Source of the DNA: CAZOHN01 sp964579325
Lineage (GTDB): Bacteria; Pseudomonadota; Alphaproteobacteria; Rhodobacterales; Rhodobacteraceae
Direction of reading: 5' to 3'
Assembly: GCA_964579325.1 (NCBI GenBank)
Contig: CAZOHN010000231.1
Coordinates: forward strand, 1 to 5,638
Length of the DNA stretch: 5,638 bases
Shown in pieces: positions 4,296-5,638 of this stretch. The position numbers were made by a program, and so were the translations under genes. The notes under the pieces were generated by a model. That model saw nothing but the letters and a program-made list of their open reading frames with translations. It was not told where the DNA came from and searched no databases. Numbering within the stretch: position 1 is the first letter of the stretch; every line of letters begins with the position of its first letter.

Positions 4296-5360
4296 TCACT
4301 TGCCCCAATCCGCCGCCTGCATTTCGTGCAGCCGCGAGGCGGTGCGGGCGAATTCGAACGTCCCCTCGCCCTCGAGGTAGAGGTTCTCCGGCGCATCCGC
4401 GGCCGACGCGATCAGCCGCACCTTCGCCTCGTAAAGCGCATCGATCAGCGTCACGAAGCGCCGCGCCTCGTTGTAGTTCTCCGAGCTCAGTTGCGGGATA
4501 TCCTCGAGGATCAGCACCCGGATCGCCGCCGCCAGCGTCAGGTAGTCCGCCGGGCCGAGGGGCCGCGAGCACAGCTCCCAGAAGCTCGCCCGCGCCACGC
4601 CGCCCGTGAAGGCCGGGATCTCCACCTCGCGCCCCTGCACCTTGAGCGTGAGCGGGTGCGCCTCGCGCCCCCCGAAGCTCTCCCAGATCGCCTCGATGGT
4701 GGCCCGCGCCTCGCGTGCGGGGTAGAAATAGGTCTGCTCGCCCTTCAGCCGGTCCTGCCTGTAGTCGGTCGGGCTGGCGAGTTCCCGCACCGCCATGCGG
4801 TCCTTCAGCATCTCGATGAACGGCACGAAGATCTGCCGGTTCAGCCCGTCCTTGTAGAGGTCGTCCGGCGGCCGGTTCGAGGTGGTGACGATCACCACGC
4901 CCGCCGCGAACAGCTTCTCGAAGAGCCGCCCCACGAGCATCGCATCGGTGATGTCGGTGATCTGCATCTCGTCGAACGCCAGCAGCCGCACCTCGTCGGC
5001 CACCGCCTGCGCCACCGGCGCCACCGGGTCCTCGACGCCCCGCTTGCGCGCCGCGCCCATGCCCCGGTGCATCTCCTGCATGAAGGCGTGGAAGTGCACC
5101 CGCCGCTTGGCCGGCGTCTCCACCGCCGCCACGAAGAGGTCCATCAGCATCGACTTGCCGCGCCCGACCCCGCCCCAGAGGTAAAGCCCCTTCGTCGCCT
5201 CCGGCGCCTTGCGAAAGAGCCGCCCCAGCCCCTTCGGCTCGCGATGTTCGGCCAGCCAGTCGGCGATCCGCTGCAACTCCCCCAACACCGCCTCCTGTGC
5301 GGGATCGGGGCGCAACTGCCCCTCGGCAATCCGGGCGCGGTAGAGGTCGTGGACAGGCAT
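4296..5360 (-). CDS. zapE: Cell division protein ZapE (AFG1-like P-loop ATPase)
   Basis: The gene encodes 354 residues, near the usual ZapE length. From the chosen ATG: Walker A GGVGRGKS (63-70); VHFHAFMQEMHRG (88-100), a family hallmark; Walker B RLLAFDEMQ (125-133); sensor region VTTSNRPPDDLYKDGLNR (158-175); RRFVTLIDALYEAKVRL (300-316); and the C-terminal FARTASRLHEM (337-347). In Escherichia coli ZapE binds FtsZ and affects Z-ring stability under low oxygen or stress; the mitochondrial AFG1/LACE1 relatives act in protein quality control. It should be cytosolic or membrane-peripheral. The ATG at 5360 fits the family N-terminus (HDLYRARIAEGQLRPDP) but has no clear Shine-Dalgarno site. A TTG at 5387 would add nine residues and is less likely. 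All motifs are intact. The ABM gene follows in the same unit. Confidence 0.95.
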   Translation of the reverse strand: MPVHDLYRARIAEGQLRPDPAQEAVLGELQRIADWLAEHREPKGLGRLFRKAPEATKGLYLWGGVGRGKSMLMDLFVAAVETPAKRRVHFHAFMQEMHRGMGAARKRGVEDPVAPVAQAVADEVRLLAFDEMQITDITDAMLVGRLFEKLFAAGVVIVTTSNRPPDDLYKDGLNRQIFVPFIEMLKDRMAVRELASPTDYRQDRLKGEQTYFYPAREARATIEAIWESFGGREAHPLTLKVQGREVEIPAFTGGVARASFWELCSRPLGPADYLTLAAAIRVLILEDIPQLSSENYNEARRFVTLIDALYEAKVRLIASAADAPENLYLEGEGTFEFARTASRLHEMQAADWGK

Positions 5361-5401
5361 GACGCATGGGTAGCCCGCCACCCCCAACCCGGCAAGCCCA
5401 C

Positions 5402-5500
5402 CCTGTCATCCCCGCGCAAGCGGGGACCCCGCTCCCCCTGTCATCCCCGCGAACGCGGGGACCCCGCGCCACACCTGTCATCCCCGCGAAAGCGGGGACC
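5402..5500. repeat. Three copies of a short palindromic intergenic repeat
   Basis: Three units share CTGTCATCCCCGC-(loop)-GCGGGGACC. The stems are CCCCGC/GCGGGG at 5410-5425, 5445-5460 and 5482-5497. Starts are 35 and 37 bases apart. The stems are identical and only the 4-base loops vary: GCAA, GAAC, GAAA. The flanks (TGTCAT before; GACCCCGC or GACCTCGC after) are also conserved. Translated fragments such as VPAFAGMT and RGDD are typical of spurious proteins predicted over this repeat class in Proteobacteria. This is a REP-like dispersed element, here lying in a divergent intergenic region. Confidence 0.85.
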
Positions 5501-5516
5501 TCGCTCCCCAAGGCGC

Positions 5517-5539
5517 CCCCTCCCCCTCGTGGGGAGGGG
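5517..5539. repeat. Perfect 9-bp GC hairpin, second intergenic repeat type
   Basis: CCCCTCCCC (5517-5525) pairs with GGGGAGGGG (5531-5539) around CTCGT. The CCTCCCC-CTCGT-GGGGAGG form resembles another short dispersed palindrome I recall from GC-rich alphaproteobacterial genomes. It is not followed by a T-run. Confidence 0.65.
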
Positions 5540-5547
5540 AGGGAGGG
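5531..5547 (+). other. Tight G-quadruplex motif
   Basis: GGGGAGGGGAGGGAGGG has four G-runs of at least three separated by single A residues, the strictest class of G-quadruplex consensus with one-base loops. It overlaps the 3' arm of the adjacent hairpin, so the two structures exclude each other. It lies about 90 bases upstream of the ATG at 5636. Confidence 0.75.
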
Positions 5548-5635
5548 CCACACCACAACAAGCACCACCCCCCAACCCGATGGACCAACCCCCGCCCCCG
5601 ACTATCCTCCCGCCCGAGAGGGCAGGGGACGATCC

Positions 5636-5638
5636 ATG
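5636..5638 (+). CDS. Start codon of a rightward gene cut by the window edge
   Basis: The window ends on ATG, preceded by AGGGGA at 5624-5629 with 6-base spacing, a good ribosome-binding site in this genome's style. Only the start codon is present, so the product cannot be known. An alternative frame opens at ATG 5580 (M-D-Q-P-P-P-P-T-I-L) but has no ribosome-binding site and a non-gene-like composition. Confidence 0.45.

Larger units (their letters stand above)
5361..5635. other. Divergent intergenic region between zapE and the next gene
   Basis: No credible gene lies in these 275 bases. From left to right they hold 40 bases of C-rich upstream sequence for zapE, three palindromic repeats, a GC-rich hairpin overlapping a G-quadruplex motif, a C/A-rich stretch (5548-5600) and a ribosome-binding site. 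Promoters for both flanking genes should lie here, but I see no clear -35/-10 pair; ACTATCCT near 5601-5608 is the only faint -10-like sequence. Confidence 0.6.

Noticed and set aside
5402..5500. CRISPR array
   Set aside because: Spacing is only 35 and 37 bases between unit starts, the conserved unit fills most of each period, leaving no 30-base unique spacers, there are only three units, and no cas genes are present.
4258..5568. 436-residue minus-strand frame overlapping zapE and the repeats
   Set aside because: It reads through the palindromic repeats (VPAFAGMT, RGDD) and an alternative frame of zapE; a classic spurious prediction.

Overview
The window is a very GC-rich piece of a bacterial chromosome. 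It most likely comes from an alphaproteobacterium of the Rhodobacteraceae/Paracoccaceae type. The support is a CtrA-like OmpR-class regulator, an alphaproteobacterial-looking ZapE, strong Shine-Dalgarno sites, and GTCATCCCCGCG-type palindromic repeats common in such genomes. No RNA genes, insertion sequences, CRISPR arrays or phage genes were recognised. The genes look like ordinary chromosomal content in short transcription units.

Left part (1-976, minus strand): a small exported protein of unknown function (24-476), whose signal peptide is preceded by a four-copy Arg-rich pentapeptide repeat, lies downstream of a zinc-ribbon (zf-TFIIB) protein (629-976). Both starts have clear Shine-Dalgarno sites, and the two genes may be cotranscribed leftward. 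A relatively AT-rich intergenic region (977-1268) separates them from the plus-strand genes and probably holds divergent promoters. It also holds a run of small hairpins ahead of the regulator gene.

Centre (1269-3826, plus strand): a CtrA-like response regulator with a degraded phosphorylation pocket (1269-1961) is followed after 47 bases by a formate/nitrite transporter of the FNT family (2009-2821). A perfect 9-bp hairpin containing the only GGAGG ends just before the transporter's ATG. Next comes a DUF2189 integral membrane protein (2996-3826), with its own Shine-Dalgarno site and visibly different leucine codon choice. The regulator and transporter may form a functional pair, but nothing in the window proves it.

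Right part (3947-5360, minus strand): zapE, an AFG1-like P-loop ATPase linked to cell division, lies 31 bases upstream of a small antibiotic-biosynthesis-monooxygenase (ABM) fold protein. They are probably one leftward operon, convergent with the DUF2189 gene. The last 275 bases are a divergent intergenic region. It carries three copies of a short palindromic repeat, a second GC-rich hairpin overlapping a tight G-quadruplex motif, and a Shine-Dalgarno site and ATG of a rightward gene that begins at the window's final three bases.

The observations most worth a second look are the phosphorylation-site-degenerate CtrA-like regulator beside the FNT channel, the hairpin over the transporter's ribosome-binding region, the hairpin/G-quadruplex overlap near the right edge, and the expandable repeat in the signal-peptide n-region.
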